Positions 1 to 9,499 of a stretch of DNA of 64,000 nt are shown piece after piece. Source of the DNA: Granulicella mallensis. Lineage in GTDB: Bacteria > Acidobacteriota > Terriglobia > Terriglobales > Acidobacteriaceae. Position 1 is the stretch's first letter. Each line of letters begins with the position of its first letter. The notes beneath the pieces were generated by a model, which was given only the letters and a program-made list of their open reading frames with translations, was not told the DNA's origin and searched no databases. Where the stretch lies: contig NZ_JACHIO010000012.1 of assembly GCF_014203225.1 (NCBI RefSeq), positions 62,001 to 126,000 on the forward strand. Reading direction: 5' to 3'. The position numbers were made by a program, and so were the translations under genes.

Positions 1-26
1 AATCTGCTTCTGTCGTCGCTGTTGCA

Positions 27-105
27 CTTGCTTTTCTGGTTGTCGTTCCGACCCTGAGCGCAGTCGAAGGGGAGCGAACCTGCTTCCTCCCGCTCTTTGC
101 TAGCA
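27..105. repeat. Family A palindromic repeat, half copy (A1)
   Basis: The stretch has the core CTTTTCTGGTTGTCGTTCCG followed by ACCCTGAGCG and GCGAACCTGC. The same core recurs near 24917 and 54395, where it is one arm of a long inverted repeat. Only one arm is visible here, so this copy is partial or decayed. Bases 1-145 hold no convincing gene. Confidence 0.55.
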
Positions 106-145
106 GCAGTAAGAACACCATCGGGCCTTCGCCCTAGAGGTAAAA

Positions 146-487
146 ATGGCATTCATCGACAAGATGTTCGGCAAGCAGCAAGCACCTCCACCGGAGCACG
201 CCATCTTCATCTACATCAACACCGTAGACCTGGACGAATCGATCTACAGAAGCTGCGACACAGTCACCCTCGACGGCCTTCTCACCAAAGCGCTCGGCGC
301 GAATGGCATCGTAGAAGGCACAGAGACGCGCGCCACGGAAACCGTCCTGTTCCTCTACGGCACCGACTCCGAAAAGATGCTCTCGCTCATCGATCCGGTC
401 CTCCACTCCTACCCGCTTTGTAAAGGCGCGAAGGTCGTCCTGAGGGCCGGCCCGACCGGCTCGCCGGAACGCACGATCACAGTCTAG
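146..487 (+). CDS. Hypothetical protein (113 aa)
   Basis: Small soluble-looking protein starting MAFIDKMFGK; I recognise no family. It has no signal peptide and no membrane segment. The ATG is preceded by GAGG at 5-nt spacing, and codon use matches the GC-rich neighbours. It ends 45 nt before ilvB and could be co-transcribed with it, but nothing in its sequence ties it to amino-acid synthesis. Function unknown. Confidence 0.6.
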   Translation: MAFIDKMFGKQQAPPPEHAIFIYINTVDLDESIYRSCDTVTLDGLLTKALGANGIVEGTETRATETVLFLYGTDSEKMLSLIDPVLHSYPLCKGAKVVLRAGPTGSPERTITV

Positions 488-532
488 TTACCGAGCAATA
501 TTCGACACCTAACCCGCAGCAAAGGAGCAACG

Positions 533-2290
533 ATGGCTAACCAATCGCAGCAGCACCCCACCCTTACCGGAGCCGAGATTCTCTGGGCCACGCTCGCGGG
601 TGAAGGCACGACGACCGTCTTCGGTTATCCCGGCGGCGCCATCCTGCCCATCTACGACGCTCTCCGCAAGTTCCCGACCATCCACCACGTCCTCGTCCGC
701 CACGAGCAGGGCGCCGCACACATGGCCGATGGCTATGCCCGTGCCTCGGGACGTCCCGGTGTCTGCATGGCCACCTCAGGCCCCGGCGCAACCAACCTCG
801 TGACCGGCCTGGCAACGGCGATGCTCGACAGCATCCCCATGGTCGCGATCACCGGCCAGGTCTCCAGCAAGGTCCTGGGCAGCGACGCCTTCCAGGAGGT
901 CGACATCACCGGCATCACCCTGCCGATCACCAAACATAACTTCCTGGTTACGCGCGCGGAAGATATCGCTCCCGCCGTCCGCCTGGCCTTCCAGATCGCG
1001 ACCTCCGGCCGCCCCGGCCCCGTGCTCGTCGACATCACCAAGGATGCGCAGCAGGCTACCGCAACCTTCTCGTTCGAAGCGGCAAAGCCGGAATCCTATC
1101 GCCCACACCCGATGCTCAGGGCTGACTCCTCCTCCATCCGTGAGGCCATCGAACTGATCAAGCAGTCGAAGAAGCCCGTCATCCTCGCGGGCCACGGCAT
1201 CGTCGAGTCCGGCGCGGAGCGCGAGGTCATCGCGTTCGCCGAAGCACAGCAGATCCCCATCGCCTCAACGCTCCTCGGCCTTGGCGCCATCCCCGCCGCC
1301 CATCCTCTCTCGCTCGGCATGATGGGCATGCACGGCGAGTCGTGGGTGAACAACGCCATCCAGGAAGCCGATCTGCTGCTGGCCTTCGGCATGCGCTTCG
1401 ACGACCGCGTGACCGGAAACCTCGCCAGCTATGCGCCTACCGCCAAGAAGATCCACATCGAGATCGACCCCTCCGAGATCAACAAGAACGTTCGCGTGGA
1501 TGTGGCTCTGATTGGCGACCTCAAGGAAGTGTTGGAACTGCTGTTGCCGCTGCTGCCGAAGAACACCGACACAAGCTGGCTGCGCGAGATCAACGCCAGC
1601 AAGGGCAGCGCCGCCGTACGCGACATCATCAACCTGCCCGACAACGGCCACCTCTACGCCGCGCATGTCATCCACGACATCTGGCGCGAGGCCCAGGCCG
1701 CAGGCCGTCTCGAAAACACCATCATCGTCACCGACGTAGGCCAGCACCAGATGTGGGAGGCCCAGTACTTCAAGCACGAAGCTCCGCGCTCGCTCGTCAC
1801 CTCCGGCGGCCTCGGAACGATGGGCTTCGCTCTGCCCGCAGCCATCGGCGCAAAAGCTGCCTGCCCCGACAAAGATGTCTGGGTCATCGCCGGCGACGGC
1901 GGCTTCCAGATGACCGCCGCAGAACTCTCCACCATCGTGCAGGAGGGCCTCGCGATCAACATCGCGGTCATCAACAATGGCTTCCTCGGCATGGTGCGCC
2001 AGTGGCAGGAGACCTTCTACGAGAAGAACTACTCGGCCTCCCCGATCCTCTCGCCGGACTTCGTCATGCTCGCCGCCGCGCACGGCATCGCAGCCGCAAA
2101 CGTCAGCAAGCGGACCGATGTAACGCCGACGGTCACCAAGGCCCGCACCAGCGGCAAGGCCTTCCTCATCAACTTCCAGGTCGAGAAGGAAGACGGCGTC
2201 TACCCGATGATCGCCCCCGGCGCCGCGCTGCATGAGATGGTGCGCAGGCCTCAGCATGATCCTCTGCTTGAGACGGCGGAGGATAAGTAA
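533..2290 (+). CDS. ilvB: Acetolactate synthase, large (catalytic) subunit
   Basis: Condenses two pyruvates, or pyruvate with 2-oxobutyrate, in the first common step of valine, leucine and isoleucine synthesis; uses thiamine diphosphate, Mg2+ and FAD. The 585 aa match the family length. The N-terminal ThDP-pyrimidine domain has the FGYPGG motif and the conserved catalytic Glu58 in RHEQGAAHMADGYA. The C-terminal domain has the ThDP-binding GDGGFQM...NNGFLGMV motif, with the FAD-associated middle domain between. The start is fixed by AGGAG 5 nt upstream of ATG. It is the first recognised gene of the ilv operon. Its last codons contain a GGAGGA Shine-Dalgarno that serves the next gene, whose ATG shares the final A of the ilvB stop. 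Confidence 0.97.
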   Translation: MANQSQQHPTLTGAEILWATLAGEGTTTVFGYPGGAILPIYDALRKFPTIHHVLVRHEQGAAHMADGYARASGRPGVCMATSGPGATNLVTGLATAMLDSIPMVAITGQVSSKVLGSDAFQEVDITGITLPITKHNFLVTRAEDIAPAVRLAFQIATSGRPGPVLVDITKDAQQATATFSFEAAKPESYRPHPMLRADSSSIREAIELIKQSKKPVILAGHGIVESGAEREVIAFAEAQQIPIASTLLGLGAIPAAHPLSLGMMGMHGESWVNNAIQEADLLLAFGMRFDDRVTGNLASYAPTAKKIHIEIDPSEINKNVRVDVALIGDLKEVLELLLPLLPKNTDTSWLREINASKGSAAVRDIINLPDNGHLYAAHVIHDIWREAQAAGRLENTIIVTDVGQHQMWEAQYFKHEAPRSLVTSGGLGTMGFALPAAIGAKAACPDKDVWVIAGDGGFQMTAAELSTIVQEGLAINIAVINNGFLGMVRQWQETFYEKNYSASPILSPDFVMLAAAHGIAAANVSKRTDVTPTVTKARTSGKAFLINFQVEKEDGVYPMIAPGAALHEMVRRPQHDPLLETAEDK

Positions 2291-2856
2291 TGGGTCTTGC
2301 TGATTTTTTTCGTAAGCGCACACCAGATCCACTCAACCCCAAGGTTCTGGTGTGTTCGCTCGGCCCTGGCTTTGAGGCCCTCGTAATAGAAGACGAAGGA
2401 GCATACCGCCGGTATTTCCCGGGCACAAAGATCACGAACTTTGAAACTTCAGACGAACTTTTCTCCGAAATGGCTAACGGCTACGAGATCGTTCATCTCT
2501 ACACCCATGTCACTCCAGATGGTTGCATCGGAACGAGCACTATCTCTGGCACGGAACTAATCAAAAACGCATCGGACGCAGGAACGAAGCTACTTTGGAT
2601 AGCAAACGATAACAATCCTGACGGCTATATTAAAAATTTCAATCCTACTGGAAACAAGCTGAACCTCGTCATGACGATCCATCGTCTCGGCAATTATTTT
2701 CCAGACTTTCTGCGTGACCTGCTTGGAGAAATGAAGTCTGGCGCAAGCATGCCGGTCGCATGGAACAGAATCGCGCCACAGATACCAGGCAAGGATCAAC
2801 CCGGTATTCCCGAAACCATTTTCTTTTGCGGTCTCGGACAAGCTCGTTTCATTTGA
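2290..2856 (+). CDS. Unknown protein inserted in the ilv operon (188 aa)
   Basis: Starts on the last base of the ilvB stop codon (TAATG), with GGAGGA 6 nt upstream inside ilvB, so translation is probably coupled. The protein (MGLADFFRKR...) is soluble with no signal peptide; I recognise no domain. Motifs such as VHLYTHVTPDG and LWIANDNNPDGYIKN suggest an alpha/beta fold, but this is a guess. By eye the gene is clearly more A+T-rich than ilvB and ilvN (AAT, AAA and ATT codons are common), which suggests acquisition from elsewhere. It lies where the ilvN start would normally follow ilvB. Confidence 0.75.
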   Translation: MGLADFFRKRTPDPLNPKVLVCSLGPGFEALVIEDEGAYRRYFPGTKITNFETSDELFSEMANGYEIVHLYTHVTPDGCIGTSTISGTELIKNASDAGTKLLWIANDNNPDGYIKNFNPTGNKLNLVMTIHRLGNYFPDFLRDLLGEMKSGASMPVAWNRIAPQIPGKDQPGIPETIFFCGLGQARFI

Positions 2857-2864
2857 GGTCATAG

Positions 2865-3455
2865 ATGCTTCCTACTTTCGCAGCTCTGGTCCAAGACAAA
2901 CCCGGTATCCTCACACGCGTCGACGCACGCAGTCGTGAACTTTTGGGCTCATCGGTTTTTGTCGCGTTGGCTGCGGTAGCTCTTCTGTCCGGCTGCAAAT
3001 CCACACCAGCCCCAGCCCCGGCACCCAAGCCCCAACAGGCACAAACACCTGCACGCCCGTCCGTCCCACCCCCTGCCTTCAAAGTCTTCCATCACGATGA
3101 CAGCAACTTCACCCTCGTCACCAAAGACAACGCCTCCGACGAGGAGATCGAAAGCCTGATCTGGCAGCTTCGCGATGCCGCGCATGCTCGAACACTCGAC
3201 AAGTTGAAGATCAGCCAGAAGCTGATCGACGCCCGCAAACCCATGGTCTGGTTTCACATCTACCGGGGCGCGAAATGCGCGAGCGAGAAGTACGCCGAAG
3301 GGCCGCCACCCTGCGGCGGCAGTTATCACGGGGCAGGCGATTACACCTACGGCGGCTTTACCAATCACGAACGAGACGCCGGGGCACTTCTCCACGACGA
3401 GAACCACGAAGTGCAACTGTGGGACCCCGACACTCCTTACATTGCGCCCTCATAA
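2865..3455 (+). CDS. Putative lipoprotein with an N-terminus copied from ilvN (196 aa)
   Basis: Residues 1-19 (MLPTFAALVQDKPGILTRV) match 16 of 19 residues of the real IlvN start 640 bp downstream, and the shared stretch includes the GAGG ribosome-binding site. The match ends abruptly at DARSRELL, then a hydrophobic segment leads to a lipobox (VALLSGC, Cys at about residue 44) and a Pro/Ala-rich linker. The remaining 130 residues hold four further cysteines and many His/Asp residues and belong to no family I know. The ilvN-derived part would lengthen the n-region of the signal peptide; an in-frame TTG at residue 27 is an alternative start. No catalytic role can be assigned. Confidence 0.7.
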   Translation: MLPTFAALVQDKPGILTRVDARSRELLGSSVFVALAAVALLSGCKSTPAPAPAPKPQQAQTPARPSVPPPAFKVFHHDDSNFTLVTKDNASDEEIESLIWQLRDAAHARTLDKLKISQKLIDARKPMVWFHIYRGAKCASEKYAEGPPPCGGSYHGAGDYTYGGFTNHERDAGALLHDENHEVQLWDPDTPYIAPS

Positions 3456-3503
3456 CCGGCTTTTTCTACACTCTACCCTCTACTCTCTACACTCTGAGGT
3501 CCT

Positions 3504-4127
3504 ATGCTCCACACCTTTGTAGCTCTCGTTCAAGACAAGCCCGGTGTTCTCACCCGCGTCGCCTCGCTCTTCCGCCGGCTCAGCATCAATATTGTCTCGC
3601 TGACGGTCGGTGAGTCCGAGCAGCCTGACACCTCACGCATGACCATCGTCTGCGAGGCCCACGAGCATGCGGCGCATCGTATCCGCGCCTCTCTCTACAA
3701 GCTCGAAACCACCGTCCACGTGGACGAGGTCAACCGCTCCGAGGCTGTCGTGCGCGAACTCTGCCTCATCAAGGTCGCCGCCGGTCCCGACTCTCCGCAC
3801 GGCCTGCACTCGCGCTCGCAGGTCTTTGAGCTCGCACAGGTCTTCCGCGCGCGCGTCGTCGATCTCGCACCCGAGTCCATCATGCTGGAGATGACCGGCT
3901 CGGCCTCTAAGATCGAAGGCCTCATCCAGGTGCTACGCGAGAGCAACTACACCATCCTCGAGGTCTCCCGCACCGGCCGCATGGCCATGCGACGCGGCCA
4001 CCACACCTCGCGCGTCCTGAAAGCTCTCGGAACCAAGGGCATTCCCAATACCACCGACACCTTCGACCCCGATGCCCTTCCCGAGGATGAGGTTCTGCCT
4101 ACCGAGTTCGGAGAGCACGAGGCATAA
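3504..4127 (+). CDS. ilvN: Acetolactate synthase, small (regulatory) subunit
   Basis: Regulatory partner of IlvB that activates the catalytic subunit and confers feedback inhibition by valine. The N-terminal ACT domain (about residues 3-77) opens with TFVALVQDKPGVLTRVASLF, followed by the second IlvN-type domain (about 84-165, RELCLIKV onward) and an acidic tail. At 207 aa it is slightly longer than many IlvN/IlvH because of that tail. GAGG lies 5 nt before ATG. It is separated from ilvB by two foreign-looking genes, although the two subunits normally sit side by side. Confidence 0.95.
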   Translation: MLHTFVALVQDKPGVLTRVASLFRRLSINIVSLTVGESEQPDTSRMTIVCEAHEHAAHRIRASLYKLETTVHVDEVNRSEAVVRELCLIKVAAGPDSPHGLHSRSQVFELAQVFRARVVDLAPESIMLEMTGSASKIEGLIQVLRESNYTILEVSRTGRMAMRRGHHTSRVLKALGTKGIPNTTDTFDPDALPEDEVLPTEFGEHEA

Positions 4128-4135
4128 CGTCCTTC

Positions 4136-6173
<2,038 letters not shown>

Positions 6174-6194
6174 AGCACTCGTAAGCTCAGCCGT

Positions 6195-6249
6195 AAGAAA
6201 AGAACCAGGTTTCGCCACAACTTCCGTGGCGAAACCTGGTTCTTTTCTT
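6195..6249 (+). terminator. Rho-independent terminator after ilvC
   Basis: Perfect 24-bp inverted repeat: arm 6195-6218, 7-nt loop AACTTCC, arm 6226-6249, with T-rich right end (TTCTTTTCTTT). The A-rich left end mirrors it, so it could act in both directions. Confidence 0.9.
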
Positions 6250-6342
6250 TGTGCCCTTTGCGCCAAGCTTTTCGATACCCTGGGCAAAGATCAAACGTCA
6301 CACGGCAAGACACCTGCCATTGATTCCTCTTTGAGGTTCCAC

Positions 6343-6864
6343 GTGAAGACTCTTTTGCTCCTTTTCAGCCTTAGCCTTGCTTCCATAGCCCACGCGCAAA
6401 CCACCTGGAAGGGCCTCAGCTTCGGCGAGAGCCGCGACAACGTCCGTGCCGCACTCGCCGCGCAGAACTTCGACGTCGAGACCAGCCAGGAAGGCTCGCT
6501 GCAATCGGTCAATGACTACCAACTGCTCCTGCCAGGCATGAAGAATGCCCTGCCTCTGCGTGCGGACTTCCGCTTCACTAGCGCCGGAGGCCTGATGGAC
6601 GTCACGCTCTCACTCGACCTCGCCGCCATGAGGCAGAGCTTCCCCAATATCGCTGGGGAAAATGCGCTACTTGCCTTCGCCTCCGCCAGGCTCACGCGTG
6701 CGCTCACGGACAAGTACGCCGCGCCCATCAGTAGGCAGGCTGGCTGCGGTGCGGATGCCTGTACGATCAACTGGCGCGATCCCGGCCAGTCCGTCGAGCT
6801 GAACTGGCTGACCCATGCTCCGAAGCTCTTCATCCGCTATCAGATGCTCACCCCTGACCTGTAA
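6343..6864 (+). CDS. Small exported protein, function unknown (173 aa)
   Basis: The GTG at 6343 is chosen because it directly begins a signal peptide (M-KTLLLLFSLSLASIAHAQ, cleavage after AHA) and has GAGG 7 nt upstream; the open frame continues further upstream inside ilvC but that part is not coding. The mature part, TTWKGLSFGESRDNVRAALAAQ, is typical of exported proteins that compare transformed inputs, with a late CGADACTINW that could form a disulphide. I recognise no enzyme family. Confidence 0.7.
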   Translation: MKTLLLLFSLSLASIAHAQTTWKGLSFGESRDNVRAALAAQNFDVETSQEGSLQSVNDYQLLLPGMKNALPLRADFRFTSAGGLMDVTLSLDLAAMRQSFPNIAGENALLAFASARLTRALTDKYAAPISRQAGCGADACTINWRDPGQSVELNWLTHAPKLFIRYQMLTPDL

Positions 6865-6938
6865 ATCGCCTGCCTAAGCTGACTACTTAACATCCGCGCT
6901 CCCTGCTAAAAAGTCTGTCGAACTCAGGAACTCGCTGC

Positions 6939-6944
6939 TATGCT
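6939..6944 (+). promoter_or_regulatory. -10 box (TATGCT) for a leaderless mRNA
   Basis: TATGCT lies 6 nt before the ATG at 6951, so transcription would begin at or next to the start codon. No Shine-Dalgarno is present between them. Confidence 0.55.
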
Positions 6945-6950
6945 GGCCGC

Positions 6951-7520
6951 ATGCGCTATCTACTTGCCGTGCTTCTGCTAGCCGCAGCCACCATGCGCCC
7001 CTTAGCCGCACAAACTGCGGCTCCCACGCCAACTACAGACACGCTCTCCTCGCTCGACTTCCTTCTCGGCTCCTGGGCCGCAAAGACCGACGCCACCGCT
7101 GGTACGGCTGGAGCCAATGCCAGCGGAACCTACGCCTTTCGCCGCGATCTCGACGGTCACGTGCTCTCCCGAACCAGCTCCGCCGACTCCTGCAAAGGCC
7201 CGCAGAGCTTCGACTGCACCCACCATGATCAGCTCACCATCTTTGCCGACCCGCATGGCCTGGGCGCATCGCATAACACCTCGATCTTTGCTCTCTATCT
7301 CGACAGCGAAGGCCACGTCATCTACTACACCGTCTCCACACCCGATCCGCATACCGCTGTCTTTTTATCCCAGGGACCCTCGTCCGCACCAAAATTTCGT
7401 CTTACCTATCACCTTGAAGGCATCGGTCCCAAAGCTGTGATGAGCGGCAAATTCCAGATGGCTGCGCCTGGTAGCGATGACTTCCACTCGTATCTGGAGT
7501 GGTCGGGGACAAAGATGTAG
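6951..7520 (+). CDS. Exported DUF1579-like protein (189 aa)
   Basis: A signal peptide (MRYLLAVLLLAAATMRPLAAQ) is followed by LSSLDFLLGSWAAKTDA, the start typical of small secreted lipocalin-like or DUF1579-type proteins that begin with a LxxLxxLxGxW pattern. It ends in FHSYLEWSGTKM. Three cysteines lie in the middle part. No catalytic residues can be named. It stands 42 nt before a second secreted protein on the same strand. Confidence 0.65.
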   Translation: MRYLLAVLLLAAATMRPLAAQTAAPTPTTDTLSSLDFLLGSWAAKTDATAGTAGANASGTYAFRRDLDGHVLSRTSSADSCKGPQSFDCTHHDQLTIFADPHGLGASHNTSIFALYLDSEGHVIYYTVSTPDPHTAVFLSQGPSSAPKFRLTYHLEGIGPKAVMSGKFQMAAPGSDDFHSYLEWSGTKM

Positions 7521-7562
7521 ATCTCTCCGGAACCTTTGCCTTACCCAAGTCGTACAGCCCTT

Positions 7563-8495
7563 ATGCGCCCCCTGCAACTTACCCTCGCCACTGTGCTCGC
7601 TTGTTCCCTGGCGCCTCTGACCGCACAGCAATCCGCAGCCCCGGCCGAGCAGGGCCTAACGGCTGAAGCTATCATGGCTCGTGTCGCCGTCAATCAGGAC
7701 CAATCAGAGACCCAGCGTGCTCACTACGTCTACGTGCAGCACGCTCACGTCACCTCGCGCAAGGGTAGGACCCTTATGTGCGAAGAGACCACCGACTCTC
7801 GGGTGACGCCTTCCGGCAAAGACTCCCAACAAGCGCTTCTCAAGCTCGACGGCCGACTGTTGGTTAAGCACAAATATGTGACCTACACCCAACTGCCTTC
7901 TCCAAAAGGAGAAGGCAAGCCGCCAGTGGATGCCGATCACGAAAGCCTCACGATCGACACTGGAGATGACACCACGGACCGCGACATCGTTGAAAATATG
8001 CGCTCCAACCTCATCGCTAACGACAAGTCGAAAGACGGCATCAGCAAGGGGCTTTTTCCGCTGACCTCAAAGAGCCAGCAGGACTACCAGTTCAAGTTGC
8101 TAGGTCGCGCGCCACGCAACGGCCACGATTGCTTCCACATCGAATTTCACCCCAAGGACAAGGACGATTTCGGCTGGAAAGGGGACGCGTACATCGATAC
8201 CGTCTCCTACCAGCCGGTGCTCGTCCGTACAGTCATGGCACGCAATATTCCCTTCGCGGTGCGCACGCTGCTCGGAACCAGCGTGCCCGGCCTGGGCTTC
8301 ACCATCCTCTATGCCCCACAACCGGACGGCGTCTGGTTCCCGGTCAGCTTTGGAACCGAGTTCAAGCTCCATGTTCTGTTCTTCTTCAGCCGAGAGATCG
8401 TCATCGATGCCCAGAACCGCGACTTCGAGAAGACCCACGTCAGCTCAAAGATCATCGGCGGTGGAGACCTCGTACAGGCACCGGAGAAGCCCTGA
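7563..8495 (+). CDS. Exported protein, possibly LolA/outer-membrane-sorting-like (310 aa)
   Basis: The ATG at 7563 is preferred to an in-frame one at 7536 because MRPLQLTLATVLACSLAPLTAQQ is a clean signal peptide. The mature protein (AEAIMARVAVNQDQSETQRAHYVYVQ) and the repeated beta-strand pattern with FHIEFHPKDKDDFGWKGDAYIDT are reminiscent of periplasmic proteins in the LolA/LolB-like class, but this is inference from pattern only. It ends in a lysine/proline-rich tail. Only a weak ribosome site precedes it. Confidence 0.6.
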   Translation: MRPLQLTLATVLACSLAPLTAQQSAAPAEQGLTAEAIMARVAVNQDQSETQRAHYVYVQHAHVTSRKGRTLMCEETTDSRVTPSGKDSQQALLKLDGRLLVKHKYVTYTQLPSPKGEGKPPVDADHESLTIDTGDDTTDRDIVENMRSNLIANDKSKDGISKGLFPLTSKSQQDYQFKLLGRAPRNGHDCFHIEFHPKDKDDFGWKGDAYIDTVSYQPVLVRTVMARNIPFAVRTLLGTSVPGLGFTILYAPQPDGVWFPVSFGTEFKLHVLFFFSREIVIDAQNRDFEKTHVSSKIIGGGDLVQAPEKP

Positions 8496-8522
8496 TCCTA
8501 GGGCCGTTTCTATCCGCAGCCC

Positions 8523-8528
8523 TATAAT
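8523..8528 (+). promoter_or_regulatory. Consensus -10 box TATAAT
   Basis: TATAAT lies 19 nt upstream of the ATG at 8548, leaving room for the GAGGG ribosome site; an ordinary leadered promoter. No clear -35 is seen. Confidence 0.45.
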
Positions 8529-8547
8529 TTGAAGGCGAGGGTGCGTC

Positions 8548-8760
8548 ATGGCGAAACAAAGAGGTACTCCTGATCGTCGTGGTATGGGAGCACAGAGCGA
8601 CTTCATCTCTGAACAGTTCGTACCCAGTGAACAATACAAAACACAACAGATGGCGATGGTTCAGAAGTTGATGGCAGCAGGCCTGAAGCCTGAGGAACTC
8701 GCTAAGATGTTTTTCGTTCCAGTGGCCTTACCCGTAGGAGAAAAGCCCAAAGATCTGTAA
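8548..8760 (+). CDS. Hypothetical small protein (70 aa)
   Basis: Starts MAKQRGTPDR and contains QQMAMVQKLMAAGLKPEELAKMFFVP, one amphipathic helix likely. It has its own -10 box and a GAGG site and is followed by a terminator, so it is probably a real monocistronic gene. No family recognised. Confidence 0.55.
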   Translation: MAKQRGTPDRRGMGAQSDFISEQFVPSEQYKTQQMAMVQKLMAAGLKPEELAKMFFVPVALPVGEKPKDL

Positions 8761-8823
8761 CAGGGCATTCTGTCAGTTTTGCGACAGGCTCAAACACACC
8801 TCAAAACCATCTCCCAGACAAAG

Positions 8824-8851
8824 AAAATCGCTCCCTAAGGGGAGCGATTTT
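8824..8851. terminator. Bidirectional terminator between convergent genes
   Basis: 12-bp stem AAAATCGCTCCC / GGGAGCGATTTT around the loop TAAG. It has A-run on one side and T-run on the other, and lies between the plus-strand 70-aa gene and the minus-strand DUF427 gene. Confidence 0.85.
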
Positions 8852-8881
8852 CACAACTTACACACAGGAAACTCACCCGTT

Positions 8882-9169
8882 TTACGTGGTGACAATCTCT
8901 ACTCCACGCCAGAAGGCGACGTGGTGTTTTACGGTTTTGGCCGCTGGCTTCGGATCGGGATAGTACCAGGCCGCATCGGGGTTCTCCTGGCCATCTACGA
9001 GCACCGTGTAATAGCGTGCGCGACCCTTCCACGGGCAGTTCGAACTTGTCGAACTGGGCTTCAGAAAGGCACGATTTACAGTCTCTTCCGGAAAGTAAAT
9101 GTTGCCTTCAACCGTTTCGATCTTCTCGCTCTCCGCGAGAGTTTGTCCGTTCCAAATTGCCTTAGCCAT
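8882..9169 (-). CDS. DUF427 family protein (95 aa)
   Basis: The sequence MAKAIWNGQTLAESEKIETV, then NIYFPEET, CPWKGRARYY and the closing AWYYPDPKPAAK...VAFW fits the DUF427 family of compact single-domain proteins of about 95 residues. The conserved W-N-G, C-P-W-K-G and W-Y-Y-P-P signatures are all present. The biochemical role of the family is not established. A GGAAGG site precedes the ATG. Confidence 0.85.
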   Translation of the reverse strand: MAKAIWNGQTLAESEKIETVEGNIYFPEETVNRAFLKPSSTSSNCPWKGRARYYTVLVDGQENPDAAWYYPDPKPAAKTVKHHVAFWRGVEIVTT

Positions 9170-9403
9170 ATCCGCCTTCCAATCGTATCAATCAGATGCA
9201 GCAGGCAGGCCCCGCCTGCATCGCTGCAAATAGGGAACTCCTGTGCCGCGGTCAAACCGCGTACCCTTTACGGTTATAGCATAAATATATTGGAAATGGA
9301 AGTATCGACCAAAACTCCTACGAAACTACATAGAATTCGACGTGTAGGAAGCCGAAGAAAGTCGTCCCTTCGAAGACAAGGTTTTGAAGAGATGAGACTT
9401 GAG
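9170..9403. other. Intergenic stretch without a gene
   Basis: I see no credible gene. The middle part (about 9270-9400) is visibly A+T-richer than its surroundings and contains a short inverted pair, CCTAC...GTAGG. A small palindrome, GCAGGCAGGCCCCGCCTGC, lies near 9210. Confidence 0.4.
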
Positions 9404-9441
9404 TTTTGAAAGGGCGGGACTGAAGTCCCGCCCTTTCAAAA
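9404..9441 (-). terminator. Rho-independent terminator of topA
   Basis: 17-bp perfect stem (9404-9420 and 9425-9441) with the tetraloop TGAA; on the minus strand the stem ends in a short T run. It lies about 60 nt after the topA stop. Confidence 0.85.
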
Positions 9442-9499
9442 CGCCATAGCCTTCAAACACCATGGCCTTCGAGTTGCAATTTCCAGCTTCCCTTGGCTA

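Noticed and set aside
488-532. Leader peptide/attenuator before ilvB
   Set aside because: The 45-nt gap has no run of Leu/Val/Ile codons and no terminator-antiterminator pair.
1265-2332. Long open frame on the minus strand opposite ilvB
   Set aside because: Typical antisense shadow of a GC-rich gene; the product has no recognisable domain and no signals.
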